Part shown: positions 11,368 through 23,212 of the stretch, in pieces
How positions within the stretch are numbered: the first letter of the stretch is position 1
Layout of the letters: the number at the start of each line of letters is the position of its first letter
NCBI GenBank assembly: GCA_973895155.1
Contig: OZ316894.1
Span: 15,190,001-15,254,000, forward strand
From: Marsupella aquatica
Lineage: Eukaryota > Marchantiophyta
Direction: 5' to 3'
DNA: 64,000 bases
Notes under the pieces: generated by a model
The model's database searches: none
What the model was told of the DNA's origin: nothing
Seen by the model: only the letters and a program-made list of their open reading frames with translations
Program-made: the position numbers and the translations under genes

Positions 11368-11475
11368 GCTAGCGAGAGTCACTTTATGCTAGCGAGGTTG
11401 TTTTTGTGCCAAATTTTGGGTATTCCAAGGAGAAAATGATCCCGTGCGAGGAATTTTTTTACTGTTTCCTCGCAC
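11368..11475. repeat. Direct half-sites and right terminal repeat of element A
   Basis: GCTAGCGAG occurs at 11368 and again at 11388 as a direct repeat. The sequence from 11461 to 11475 is the inverse of the left terminal repeat (GTGCGAGGAAACAGT on the minus strand). A second CGTGCGAGGAA copy at about 11443 makes a short inverted pair with it. Confidence 0.6.
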
Positions 11476-11497
11476 GCTACAATGACCCGAGCTGAGC

Positions 11498-12130
11498 CCC
11501 GATCCACCTCCCACCCCGGACCCTACCCGGACCCAAACCGGCTCCCGAACCGGCCCGGCCCTCCTCCGACCCTCCCCTGACCCGGCTCCCCTACCCCCGG
11601 ACCCCAGCCGGACTGCTCCCGAAGGTTGACGGCTTGCCAATTTGACGCTGTTTTTCGACCCATTTGACGGGCAAGATCAAACCGGCATTAAAACTTACAG
11701 CTGGGAGTCCAATCAATGGATAATCGATAGACATCGACAAGGACCATAATAATTGCTCATCACATGGACCTTAAAGGATACGAAAGGAAGACCGGTGCTT
11801 TTTCCAAGTGAGAAAGCTTGTGAATCTTGGCTTTCGCCAGGACAGGGAAGCTTGATGAAGTGGATGTGAAGCTCAAAAGATTGGAAGGTTGCTAGGACAT
11901 GGGTCGCTCTCGTGTGGCAGGTGGTGCTCGACCATTACGTTTTCAATTATGATCTGATGTATCTATTTTAAAGACAAAGCGCTGCAGTGCTTTAGAGTCC
12001 GTTGAAATTTATCCAGTTCATTCGATGGCAGAAGCTGACCTCCGCGAATTGGCGCTGAAATTCTCAACTGTCTACCAGTGACCAGTGGTTGTGGTTGTGG
12101 AAACCTTGTATCTATTGTAGAGAAGTGATC
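11498..12130. other. Region between element A and the SPD1-like gene
   Basis: The first 140 bases continue the GC-rich proline-codon-like repeat that flanks element A on the left. The remainder (11640-12130) is ordinary mixed sequence and should include the promoter and 5' UTR of the SPD1-like gene. I find no clear TATA box. Confidence 0.5.
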
Positions 12131-15100
12131 ATGGGATATTGGAGTACTCGTTCTGGTTTGCACGTTCCCACCAATTTCCGCAGTGTCTCAACGGGAAATG
12201 TAGCGATTGCAGGGAGTAGGAATGCCAACGTTGTTTTAGGAGGACATGGCCATTTTCGATCCAGAGAATTGATGAACATTTCAAATTTCTTGTACTCGAA
12301 GCCCCGCTCTGCTCTCTCCATCTCCAGCGGAAAGTTGTCCGTCAGTAGGCGCTTCCCATTGATGGTGATCGGATGTCGACCCATGCGATCGATCCCAGAA
12401 TTACTTTGTCAGGCGTCTGACATCCAGACCACAAGAAGTGAAGGGAGCGCGAAGTTTTACAGTACGTGGACTTCTTTCAGCATATCGCTGGTTTCAAGTT
12501 ATGTCGTTTACTCCCTTTGGCTGTTTTCGTAGAGAAGCATGCTTAGATCCTTTCGATTAATGAATTTACAGAAACCTGTGAAGCATAGATTCAAGCTCCA
12601 ATTGCTAACGTGTCTGACGCAGGAAACGGGGAAGATTTACATAAGCTGCTTGAGTTGTTGCCGGAGGATATGAGAACAAAACTGCTAGTACACGAGGAAC
12701 TTGAAAACCTTGTGGAGTTTGTTTTGGACCTCGGTCGAAGACCATTGGCACGCTTTCCCTCCGGAGATTGGTTCATATCACGAGATGTTGTTTCTTCTGC
12801 AGATTTGGGGCACGCAGTGTCACTAGTAAGTACCTACTTGATCCATATCTGTGGTCAAACAAACGCTCTCCTGATGTTCGCGTATCAGTGCTCAGCCTGT
12901 GGGGGGAAATAAAGTCCTCATTTTTGTCCAGAGTTCGTACATATTTGGTAGCAATGAAAATTTTAGCAGTTAGCTGGCATCACAATGCGAATGCGGGTTG
13001 GTTCATCAGACAGACGGAATATCGTACCGGACGATGTTATAGGAGTGATACAGAATATTTCAGCTGCTGTCTAATGTAATATTCATGTCAATGAATGGGC
13101 GCTAAAGACATCTTACAAGAAAATCCAGAAACACAGATTTCGGCTTACATCAGACTTAATAATTGCGAAGGAACTATGCTATCTACAATATTAAATATCG
13201 AACGCAGGTTGGAGAATTCGCAGATGACAACAGAGCTGGCATGGATCGTACATTACATCGAATAAGTGCAATACGAAATAGGGCGGGATTCATCGTCGGA
13301 CTCACATGCCGGGCGGGTCGTGCAATTTCTGGCAGTGCGGAGATGGCCCGTGACTTAGTAGCTGGCGGGGGATCCCTGTTGCTCATGGGGCCACCTGGTG
13401 TGTGAACTTCTTACGTATTGCCTGCCGGACCAGATCTTCATTTATTTCCATTTCTGTGGATTTCATCTCTGAGCGAATCTTAATTACGTTTTTTAATTGC
13501 AATTCCAGGTGTTGGGAAAACCACTGCTATAAGGTCAGTTATTGGGCTTTTCTTGATTGTGTTTCCAAGTTCATGGTCTCTGGTAACGAATTTTGGTAGC
13601 TCGTTCACTTGTCGTCTCTATTTTCACATTTTGGTTTTGATCAAGGGACTGCAGATGTTTAGTGCAACAGATCTGTTAAGAAGTTCCAATATTAATCATG
13701 TTTTTCACCCTTCATTGCCTGTCTACCTGTCGTCGGGAATCATATGATCGCTTCGAGATCCTTGTTCAGGGGTAGTCATTTGTCCTTAGCCTGAATTACG
13801 ATTGCCTGCTCCTTGTATCGCCTTTGATAATGACCTTTTTTATGTAACTCGTTCTTATTTGTAGAGAGGTTGCAAGGATGCTAGCAGATGAGTATTACAG
13901 AAGAGTTGTAGTAGTTGACACGTCCAATGAAATAGCTGGTGACGGTGATATTCCCCATCTTGGAATTGGGCGAGCACGACGAATGCAACTCCCTCAAGTA
14001 CACATGCAGCATGAGGTATTTCTGTTCTTGTGAGATGCAACTTGGCATTCTATTAACTTTTCACCGTTTTAGCTCAAATTTCTGGGTTAGTCGGACTTGT
14101 TTAAATAATTCTAGAACTAGGTAATTGCTTCTTATTAGCATGGATGTAACGCATATCTCAAACGCCACGTAGACTCTATTGGGGTCGAATGTGATATTGT
14201 TTTGTTCTTCACTGCACACTGTTGATGTAGGTCATAGTCATTAGAATTACCGAGAACGCCGTTGGTAAGAAATATTCGTCTGCCACAGTGCTTTGACATT
14301 TAGAGAGACATTAACATGCAGATTATGATAGAGGCAGTGGAAAACCACATGCCCCAGACGATTGTCATTGATGAGATTGGAACAGAATTGGAGGCTTTTG
14401 CCGCGGGTACCATTGCACAAAGAGGTGTTCAGCTAGTTGGAACTGCTCATGGCATGACAGTGGAAAATCTCATCAAGAATCCATCTCTTAATTTGTTAGC
14501 TGGTGGCATCCAGGTTAGTGTTCTCTAGGTAACTATGTTGCTTGATGGTCATTGCCATGGTTCGTCTTTCTAGTGTTTGAAGTTACCAGACCTAGTTTCA
14601 TCTAGGAAGTCTACGGTATGTGAAGTTACCTCTGATGCAAGCTGCTATTGTCCAGTACTATTTTCTCTGAGGGGAGGCTACTTAGAAGACTCTCGTTGAC
14701 ATGTGGAGTTGGAGGTGGTGTGAAGAGTGTTATACTTGGCGATGAAGAGGCTCGGAGGAGAGGAATGCAGAAAAGTATTTTAGAGCGAAAGGAACCTCCA
14801 ACCTTCACAGCTGCTGTAGAGATGGTGTCTCGGAATGTATGGCATGTCCACCATAGTCTTGCCGCAACTGTCGATGCTATCCTTGCAGGTTAGCAGGTGC
14901 TGACTGTGCATCCCTTTGGAGGAATAGAGATGTTCTAAGTCATACGAATGCCGTGATAGTTGAAATGATAATGTCTTCTATCCACGACTGTCGTTGGTAC
15001 TGCTTAGAATTTGTCAATGGATCTCACCTGGTTCTGTCGGATTCTTGGGACTTGACAACTTGAGCAGGGAGAGAGCCCCAAGTTGAAGTTCGAATGATGA

Positions 15101-16666
15101 CTGATTTGGGGAAAGTCATAGCTGGAGGTAAAGGCATGGCGGAAGAACCAGAAAAAATTGTAGGACAAGGTTCGCGTTTCACTGAGGACAAGAACGGCAA
15201 TGAAGATAGTGACAGCGAAGATGAAGATGGAGAAGCAGATGACGAATATAATGCAGCTGGGGGACCATACGCAAAGCCTCACCAGCGATGGGGAAATGGA
15301 GATGCTCCACTTTTGCTGTACACTTATCAGGTGTATAGTCTGTCCTAGCCCATGGCATCCTCTCCTGCAAAGGATTTTTCGAAGAAATCATTTACGCCAG
15401 CCGTAGATACGCGGGTCTCGCAGATTTGAATCCTAGTTGGCACGACTCGTTAGTGTCTTATGTTGATCAAACTTATGAAGCAGTGCAGGGTCGGTAAGAG
15501 AGATGCTAAATAAAGACGAGCTGAAGCTTGTTGTTGTCTCGTTACTAACTGGGAACGATTGTGGAAGTGGACAGGTAGAAGAGACATCTCTGAAGCAAGT
15601 ACTGGAAGTCATGGGACTGGACGAGTGTGTCCAGCTTACGGATGACATTGGCATAGCAGATGCTGTGTTGGCCTTGCGGTCCAAGCTGAAGTCTAATGGC
15701 TGGGTCCGGGGAATGGCCAAATACCGACAACTGCCTGTCTTTGCAATTAAGGTGCTGTGAACCATCTTCTTTGAACAAGTTTCTCAAGTATCCTTGTCTT
15801 GTAGACGTGTAACATTCGACACAGTTGTGTTGACTGCAGGCAAACACAATGGCCCAGATGGTTAGAGCTATGCGAACAATTTTCCAAATGGAATCATTGG
15901 CACCCAGCACGTTACTGACTACTCATCAGTTGGATGGCAAAACCACTTATGCCGATTTTACTGGATTTCAAGATTTAAATCGCAAGTTGACATCGGAGGA
16001 CAAAATTGACGCACTTGAGGTGTGTATGCTGGCTAAGTTTCGTTTCTCAATCTGCTTTTACAACAGTGTAACTTTATGAAGCTGTATTTCAGATACTTTC
16101 CATTAAATACCAAACTGTTGGATGACCCATGCACCCCTACATTCTCCCTGGCAAGTTGGAAGTGCTTAATCTGACTTCATACCCTCTTTGTGGCTAAATT
16201 TCGGTTGCGTTGAAGGAACAAAGGCAATCGTCGTTAGCTATGTCAAAGTTTTCAGATAGATGAGGGAGAAACGAAGTAATCACTATTGATATCGGTCTGT
16301 ACATATTGTTTGTTCAACCCTGTTCCTTGCCATGATATGCATAAGCTGAGGAGCGTCTGTTCCATGTACGTGCAGGAGGCGAGGCTGGCAATCGAACAAT
16401 TTGTCATACCGTATGGGCAGCCTGTGGAATTGCTCCCTAGGACATTAGAAATAATGGCTTTACAGATTAAACTAGTTGAGGGTTACCAGCTTCAAACAGA
16501 TCAAGCTGGCACAAGCGTCGCTTCTCGTCTTCGGATTCTCCCCTCACATGTTCTTTATAGCAATGATTCACCAGATGAGAAAGATATCAAGAAATCCACG
16601 TTGGGGCCAGATATGAACATTCAAAGTGGAACGAGTGTGAGTAGGTTACCTGTATTGCCCACTTAA
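12131..16666 (+). CDS. SPD1: SPD1/ycf45-like plastid P-loop ATPase (11 exons)
   Basis: This is a nuclear homologue of the ycf45/SpoIIIAA-like AAA ATPases; Arabidopsis SPD1 of this family is needed for plastid development in seedlings. I place exons at 12131-12461, 12623-12825, 13208-13397, 13509-13533, 13865-14015, 14322-14513, 14726-14888, 15068-15330, 15575-15751, 15840-16019 and 16376-16666. All join in frame with GT-AG borders and give about 721 residues ending at TAA. The Ser/Arg-rich N-terminus ([15 protein letters not shown]) suits a chloroplast transit peptide. Walker A ([11 protein letters not shown]) is split over three exons, one only 25 nt long. Walker B is [13 protein letters not shown] in exon 6, followed by [10 protein letters not shown] and GDEEARRRG. 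An acidic linker (15190-15260) precedes the C-terminal domain ([20 protein letters not shown]) and an R3H-like end ([22 protein letters not shown]). The acceptor of exon 7 is weak. Element A ends 640 bp upstream of the ATG. Confidence 0.9.
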
Positions 16667-16960
16667 TAATCAAGTGGGCGTTAGTATGATATATATTCCA
16701 AGTAACATGCCTAGATATATATTCCAAGTAACATGCCTATCCGTAAATGCGATGCCTCATTTCATACGTCCTTAGAATGGAAATGTTGTAGCAAGGCTAG
16801 TCCCAAAGGCACCTCGAACTTTTGATTGTTTCTTAGAAAGGTCCAGCAAAGGTTCATTTAACCCTGGCTATGTGTTGGAAGTGAATCACACTCTAGTAAC
16901 CTCTCACGTCACAATCATGATCTGTGGTCAACAAAGTTCTTATCTCGAAATTACTATTGA
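16667..16960. other. 3' flank of the SPD1-like gene
   Basis: The 3' UTR and intergenic sequence. A 28-bp direct repeat around ATATATATTCCAAGTAACAT occurs twice at about 16688-16740. No gene is seen. Confidence 0.5.
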
Positions 16961-16962
16961 GT

Positions 16963-17260
16963 CCTTCACAGGGGTGCTCTAAGGACCTTCTAGCATTTAT
17001 GAGATCTTTTTAAAATCAAAACTAAGATTTCAAGTGTTGAGTCATTTTTCGGCTCAATTTAGTTATCTATTCTAACTAAGAATGGAATATTTACTACCCT
17101 ACCATAAAGATTTTATTTATTCCTTGACACTTTCTTAGAAGATCATATTTTCTCCTCAACATTATTTTTGTAGTGGCTTTCTCTAGTTACTTAGGGTTAT
17201 AAACCCTAAATATTTTGTTAACATTAAAACATCTTTCTTATTATTCCTTCTCTAAAAAAA
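16963..17260 (+). repeat. Interspersed repeat R1, copy 1
   Basis: This ~300-bp segment recurs in reverse orientation at 33828-34113. Shared landmarks include AGGGGTGCTCTAAGGACC, CCTTGACACTTTCTTAGAA, CTTAGGGTT-AAACCCTAAAT and CATCTTYCTTAYTATTCCTT. There is no ORF. It is probably a fragment of a retroelement LTR or leader. It abuts the truncated 3' end of ParB-methylase copy B. Confidence 0.7.
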
Positions 17261-18212
17261 ATTTTGATTTATATTTTCACTTAAGGTACTATTGAACCAT
17301 TCCACAAGGAGTTGGGTGTTGGAGTCTAAGTGTTTAGGTAGTCAAGTTCTACAATTATCTCTGACAAACAATACAAGACATAAGTTATTGAGTGTGTTAT
17401 TCATGATTGATAATTGAAGGGGGAAAAGGTTCAATAAAACATAATCACCTGACAGTCTATCTTGGCCACATATATGGGAACAAACATGACAACGTTATGC
17501 GTACATATGCACTAGAATCTTTTGGATTCTTGATAAGCAACAATGACTTGAGACATGGGATAGTACTCACTATTGTGCAGAATTGTGATGACCCCATCGT
17601 CTGATAAAAAAGGGTGCATGGATTTGAAAAAAGATCTAGCCATAGAGTGATCTGGTGTGTTCCATTTTGGAACTTTCTTGTCAAGGATCGTCGGTTGGAA
17701 CCCCGTTGGAAGGTAAATGAAGCCCTCATCGACTCCAAACAATCTTTCTTTTCCTCCCTCAACGATGCCATTTTCTTTGTATCCCTAAACCCTAAATCCT
17801 TCCACCACTTCTCGACATTATTCACCCAATCTGGCTTCTCCTATTTGTTAAAAATTGAGTCAAAGAATTCAAAGATGCTTGACTCAACCATACAATGCAG
17901 AGACATTGTACTCTTGAAGTTCCCAACTTCACATTGGAGACCATTGGCAGCAACACTCTCTCTTGAAGAAGGTCCACTTTCCACAACCCTCTTTCTCTTC
18001 TTTCTAGTATTTGTTGCATCTATGGGAACAATCAAGTTCCCTTTATTGACAGGAGTAATGGGGTCGGATCAAGCTCCCATATTTGCTTCAGAAACTTCAG
18101 GGGTAGCATCCACCTTAGCTTCTCCGGTTCCCGCAGTATTTGACTTCCTCCCTCCTAAAGCAAGAGTACAATGTCACACTCAAAAGATCATCTTCACAAG
18201 GTTTACAAAACA

Positions 18213-18340
18213 CTAGCGCCAGGCGCTAACCAAATTAGGAGCCCCATATATCTTGCAACTGTAAGAGAATTGCAACAGACAAAAGACCACCAAGTAGGAG
18301 TTGCTTCAGAAGACATCCTATAATAGCGCCAAACACTGGC
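18213..18340. repeat. Type-2 palindromes in copy B
   Basis: CTAGCGCCAGGCGCTAA (18213-18229) is an almost perfect 8-1-8 palindrome. A degraded partner, TAGCGCCAAACACTGGC, lies at 18324-18340. Both lie in the stretch between the exons around 18200 and 18380 of copy B, probably an intron. Confidence 0.65.
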
Positions 18341-19739
18341 CAACTCAACAATAAAAATACTCACGTTTCCTCCCCTTAGTTGACTCGTTGGGTGCTGCCA
18401 ACTCTGCTTTCCCTTTGCGGCTATGGTCAACGTGGACATTAGTGGTTTCATAGATGGTTTTTGATTCAGTGGCCGACTTTTAACATCGTCAAAAAGACCC
18501 TCCTTCATGTCAGAAACAATTTTGGGCTTCAAAAGCTTATGGAATGCATCCTTTTTCCGTCTGATCAAAAGCTGAATCACATCTATCTGTATCAAAAGAC
18601 CATGGACAATGAGTTCTCTCCCATTCTGTCAAAGGTCTCAGTGGAAAAATTCCCTCCGCGGGGTACATTGAATACAAATCAGCCACAACATCATCCTTAG
18701 ATATGATAGCCCACTTCATAAAAGCTGCGGGATATGCCCAAAAGTAATATGGTTTTGTTACTTCCATCTGGATGTAGAAGCGGTAGAGATACCTTTTTGT
18801 CTGCTTCTGATTCTTGAGAGTGTAGTCCTCTTTATTAGGATACTTTGATGGCCACATAGTGTGAAAAAACTTACTCTTCACTGCATCGCCATACTTTTTG
18901 AAATCGTTGTGACAACATCAACGAGATCATCAAAGGAATCACAGTTCCACTCTTGCAACTGACTCCCGAGAATGGTTTGTTGTACTTCTCAAAGAGAATA
19001 CTATAACATTCCAATAGCAATTCCCTCCACATTATTCCAAGTGATCCAAGTGTGACACCATTGTTTCACTGGGTTGACGCTAAAAGGATGGAAAAACTGC
19101 CTACAAAGCTTTGGATTACAATGTGCCACAAGGAATGTACTCCTCAACTTTGGATCAAGTGCAAAAACTGCAGTGAGCAATTGGGTGCGGTCCATTGTAC
19201 ACAACACCATGTTGGGCTTCTTCTCTCTTTTGTTTCTCTCTGTGATAGCATACATTTCCGCACATGTACTCAAGAAATCTTCAAATTCTGGACTTAGCAA
19301 GGGTGTGATTTTTGAAGTCTTCATTGCCCACTCTTTGGTCGTATCCTTCATCATTAACGCATTTGGAAATCTCCTCCACTAACCAGGGACTCCCTTGGGC
19401 CGTGGCAGACTCCATGTCAAGCTTGAATTGGTGCGAATAAAACTTTATCTTATTCTCACATAAAATGTAAATAAGAGATTCCTGTGGCATCTTCTTCGTA
19501 TACCATGACCCCTTCCGCATCTTAAGCCAAATGTTCTCAAACTTCTTGAAATTAGCAGGGTCAATCAGCTTACTATAATACTCCAGGTCATGAGTCAAAG
19601 TCCTTTTGATTCTATCCACATCTAGAATCCAGGAGGGTTTGGCCCAAGGTGGATGGTGGTCTTGGACTGAAGGAATTTTGCAGCCATTCAAATGCATTAC
19701 TAAGCAAGTGGTTCAATGGAGCATTAGATCAGGAGGCTG

Positions 19740-21650
19740 TGGTCACAGATAAACTTACTACTGACAAAATGGCGTAACTTTAAGACTATGTAGAAGTCAC
19801 TACTCACTGCAAGATAAATTACTTTTGAGCACCCCTTGTTCCTTTGGTAAGCTCACCTATACTAGATAGACTTGGAGTGCATGGGAGCAGGTGAGGAGAC
19901 ATTCAATTTTTTGCCTAAATACTAGTGCCATCCCGGGGCACTAGGGAGTGGAAGACTTGCTCCAATGTTTACACAGATTCTGTTTTCTTTCTGAAAGCAT
20001 GAAGGCATAAGTTGTTATGGTCTATGGCAGGTTAGGGATGAGGAAAGTCCATAACTTCTGGTCTGCACCCAACCTCAATGGAAGTGCCTCACCAACAAGA
20101 TAGTGGTGGACCTTGCCACCAGTGCCCTCACCAATCCCAACACTCACGCCTAAGTGCCCTTGGTGCCCAAACGCCTCCACGGAATACCTCAAGCAAGTAA
20201 CCTAGTGCCCCTTGCACCGCCAGTGGCCCCTCCCATACGAAGCCGCACTTGCTCTCTAACACGACCGCTACTAAACGGTCCTCCCTATCTGCACAAGCAA
20301 CCAAACACCTCGGTAAGTAACCCTTTAGGATCTAGAACTCGCCAAGTCTAGCATCCTAACTCAAGCTCAACAGACGTTGGTAAATAGGTCAACGATAGGT
20401 CCTCCCGATGCCATAAGCCGGAACCAGAACCCACGCCCACTGTTCGCCCAGAACAGTTCCTTCCTTGGGCGCAGCCCGGGTTCCCCCTCGTACCTATCCA
20501 TCACCAACTGACCGCCCTGACCTCAGGACATGCTCATGGCCCAAATAGCGTAGCTTGTCCTAAAGCTTGTCCCAAGCTTGTTCCAACACGCCGGGACCAG
20601 AACGGCCCCGACTCTAGCAACCGCTCCCGGTTTGCCCCACTGGTGGTCTAGGGGCCGAGCACATTTGGAACTCAGCCTCCGCACCTACTTGGCCTTTCCT
20701 CCCCAATGCAAGCTCCCTTGGGAGACTGAACGCGGCTTGGCTGCTGTTCGGCAGGATTTGGCAAGCGGGCGAGCTAACACCCGCAAACCACGAGAACCCA
20801 CGGCACCCCCAGACCCAGATGAGATCAGGAAGACGTAGCCCTCCTCAAGAGCTTTCCAACGCACCCACGAAGTCCTCCAACGGACTTCCCATTGGGAAGA
20901 TATCGCCAATTCTGTTTGGCGGTTTCCCTTAGTGTCGCGACCGCCGCGGCTCACGACTTCGGCTCGGCCTTAGCCCCCAGGGAGACACCACTCCCCTCAT
21001 ATATGTTTCTGGAGACCTGCCACCCCCGGACCAGCTTTGGTCCCTAAACATTTGGACCCCAACCCGGATCCCATCGCGCATAAGGGGCGCGCCAAGAACT
21101 GGCAACGCCCATAACTTTCTTGATAGGCATCCGCAAGCGGAGTGCCTTAGCCCGTTGTGACCGGGCCGACCCAGTGCTCATGCCTAGGCCGTCAGGTCTG
21201 ATCGCCGGTCGGGGCCCCCGATCGGCCCAACCCGGATCGGGCCACAACTTGCGCCCCAAGCGTCCGTTGCCAATGGCGTCAACTCCATTGGCCTTGGGCC
21301 CAAGAGGAGCTCACTCCCAAGCCCTCAGAACTCAAATTCCATCCGAAGGTCCGGACAGCCATCCTTGAGCCCGGCCCATTTCCCCTTGACCTGACCAGCC
21401 ATAGGCTAGTCCAAGTCCTTAGTGTGTGTTGGGGCTTGGCTCCTTTCCTCGCTAGTGCCACGTCTCATCGCCCACAAGTCTCCCCATGCTAAGTCCTCCC
21501 CGGATGGCCTATTCGGGCCTGGACCATAAGGGAGCTCGGCGTCGAAGTCAGCGACGCCGGAGCTAAGTGTTAAGGTAGTCGAGTTCCGCGACTAAGATGC
21601 ACAGGCTGCGTGGATTAACCAAGGCTAATAGGACCTATTGCTTGGCCTTT
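19740..21650. other. GC-rich insertion of unknown type in copy B
   Basis: From about 20030 to 21650 the base composition rises well above its surroundings and no frame is convincing. A palindrome with arms CTAGTGCC and GGCACTAG lies at 19922-19944. The right part (about 21545-21600) has AGTGTTAAGGTAGTCGAGTT, resembling AGTGTTTAGGTAGTCAAGTT at about 17330, so it may be an end of a related retroelement. I cannot name it. Confidence 0.4.
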
Positions 21651-22204
21651 TTTGATGCAATTCAAAGAACTGTATATCATGGGAACAATCTGGATTCATC
21701 TGCTAGGAAGTGGCGGAGTAAAGCTACATCATCAGTTATCAGTGTTTTTCATCAATCAACCTGATATCAGTCGGCACATCATCTCAGAGAAGCCGCCAAG
21801 TTGGGGTGCCAAAAAAAATTGCAAAAAAAAATGAATTTTTTTTCTCAAAATTTGATGGAGAAAAAAACTTTTAAAAAAAAAATTCACTATGGGTTTCGTA
21901 CCATACGGATACCACATCTCGGCAAGACCCGTTGAGACAGACAGGTGTCCGTACGGTACGGTATGGTACGGTCACATAATTTTGTCGGAAGTTTTTCAGG
22001 TTTTTTTTTTAATTTTTCAAATATAAAGAAATTTTCCCATTTTTATTTGTCCTTACGCCGATCTTGGCGAGGTCAACTGAGATTGAGTCAATCTCAGCTG
22101 CCCCAGCTGAGATGCGCAAAAGTGCGAAGGCCCTATCTCAGTTGCTCAGTTGAGATTCAAAAGTTTCAAGGCGGCAAAACTGATAACTGATGATCCTCGC
22201 TACC
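21651..22204. other. AT-rich unassigned stretch
   Basis: Homopolymer A/T runs (21815-21885, 21999-22030) flank a short block of TACGGTACGG/GGTATGGTACGG repeats (about 21945-21975). A later stretch (22070-22165) repeats CAACTGAGAT/TCAGCTGAGAT motifs. No gene is seen. Confidence 0.4.
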
Positions 22205-23212
22205 CCCAACAGGCGCTGGAATGATGTGGATTCTTAGATTAAATCATTTGCCTTACCGAATCATAATCTACAATTTATTTGCGCACAAAGGGCACACATT
22301 CTCCCAGACTCAACAGGATCTGGGATGTTTCCCTGTCTATTTCTGAATGGAGTGAGGGCTTGGCAGATACTGTGGATCTCTGACCTATCCTCCAGGGCTA
22401 AAACCTTTATATGGAGGATTATCGCTCAGGGTCTCTTTTCCGGATCAAGAGCATTTAGGATTGCAAAGTCTGATGGGCTATGTGTGCTAAGATGTGGAGT
22501 AGTGGAGACCATTCCACATATTTTCTTTCAATGCCGACATGCACTTAACTGCTGGAATGAGGTTAGTGGATGGCTCAATGGACAGCTTACAGGCCAGCCT
22601 GTGACTATTATTGGCCTTCTACTTCTTCTAAACGCTACGCGCTTTTTTGATATACAAGATTCTTCGTTGCCTTTGGCTAGCACGGAACGGCCAAACCTTT
22701 GACCTAGCCCTAAAGCATGTCTTCAATCCAATTTCAGCTTTTTGTGAGACTTTAGATCATTTGTCTGTTGTTGCTACTACATCAGGCTCTAGCCGGGAAC
22801 ATACTTGATTGGTTGGGTGTTGTTTCTCTCTTGGAAGAAGAACGAGATAGGATTTTGAGAACTGGTGCTAGGCAGATAGAATCTTTATGACAAATCAGGA
22901 CCTGATGCAGCGATACTTAGTTAGATTTAGAGGTCATATCTGAACTCTATCACCTGTCCTTGTTGATCTGCCTGAATGAGGTTGACAAGGCTAAAGAATT
23001 GCACAATAGTGACCCTTGCTGATGACAGTTCTTGACTGAGTTGCGTGTCTTATCTGGTCTATTGACCTTGACTTACAACTCATTGAACTTGTCTTTCTCT
23101 TATGATCTTTATGATCTTTTTTGACCTCTTTGAGGAGCGTTGCTTTTTGGCCTGCTTGGTCCCCCATCTATGGGGCCCCGCAAAATAAATGAAATTAAAA
23201 ATTAAAAAAAAC
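22205..23212 (+). mobile_element. 5'-truncated LINE, family 1
   Basis: The frame at 22325-22702 encodes the zinc-binding domain found after LINE reverse transcriptases: FIWRIIAQGLFSG, then CVLRCGVVETIPHIFFQCRHALNCW (the key pattern C-x3-C-x5-H-x4-C). The element ends in an A-rich tail (AAATGAAATTAAAAATTAAA at about 23190-23212). It lies in the interrupted intron of copy B. Confidence 0.7.

Larger units (their letters stand above)
751..11488. mobile_element. Element A: 10.7 kb MULE-like transposon carrying a ParB-methylase gene
   Basis: The 9-bp string GAGCTGAGC lies directly outside both ends (742-750 and 11489-11497), as expected for the 9-bp duplications of Mutator-like elements. Thirteen bases inside each end the sequence becomes GTGCGAGCAAACATG (764) on the left and, in reverse complement, GTGCGAGGAAACAGT (11475-11461) on the right, giving short imperfect terminal inverted repeats. 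Inside are a DDE/SWIM transposase (+), a divergent ParB-methylase gene (-), a small acidic protein gene (-), and about a dozen palindromes of one sequence family that I do not find in the unrelated flanks. The coding parts are decayed, so this copy is probably immobile by itself. The superfamily call rests on the duplication length and transposase layout. Confidence 0.72.

Noticed and set aside
12131-16666. Plastid origin of the ycf45-like gene
   Set aside because: Ten GT-AG introns, a transit-peptide-like N-terminus and transposon surroundings indicate a nuclear gene.
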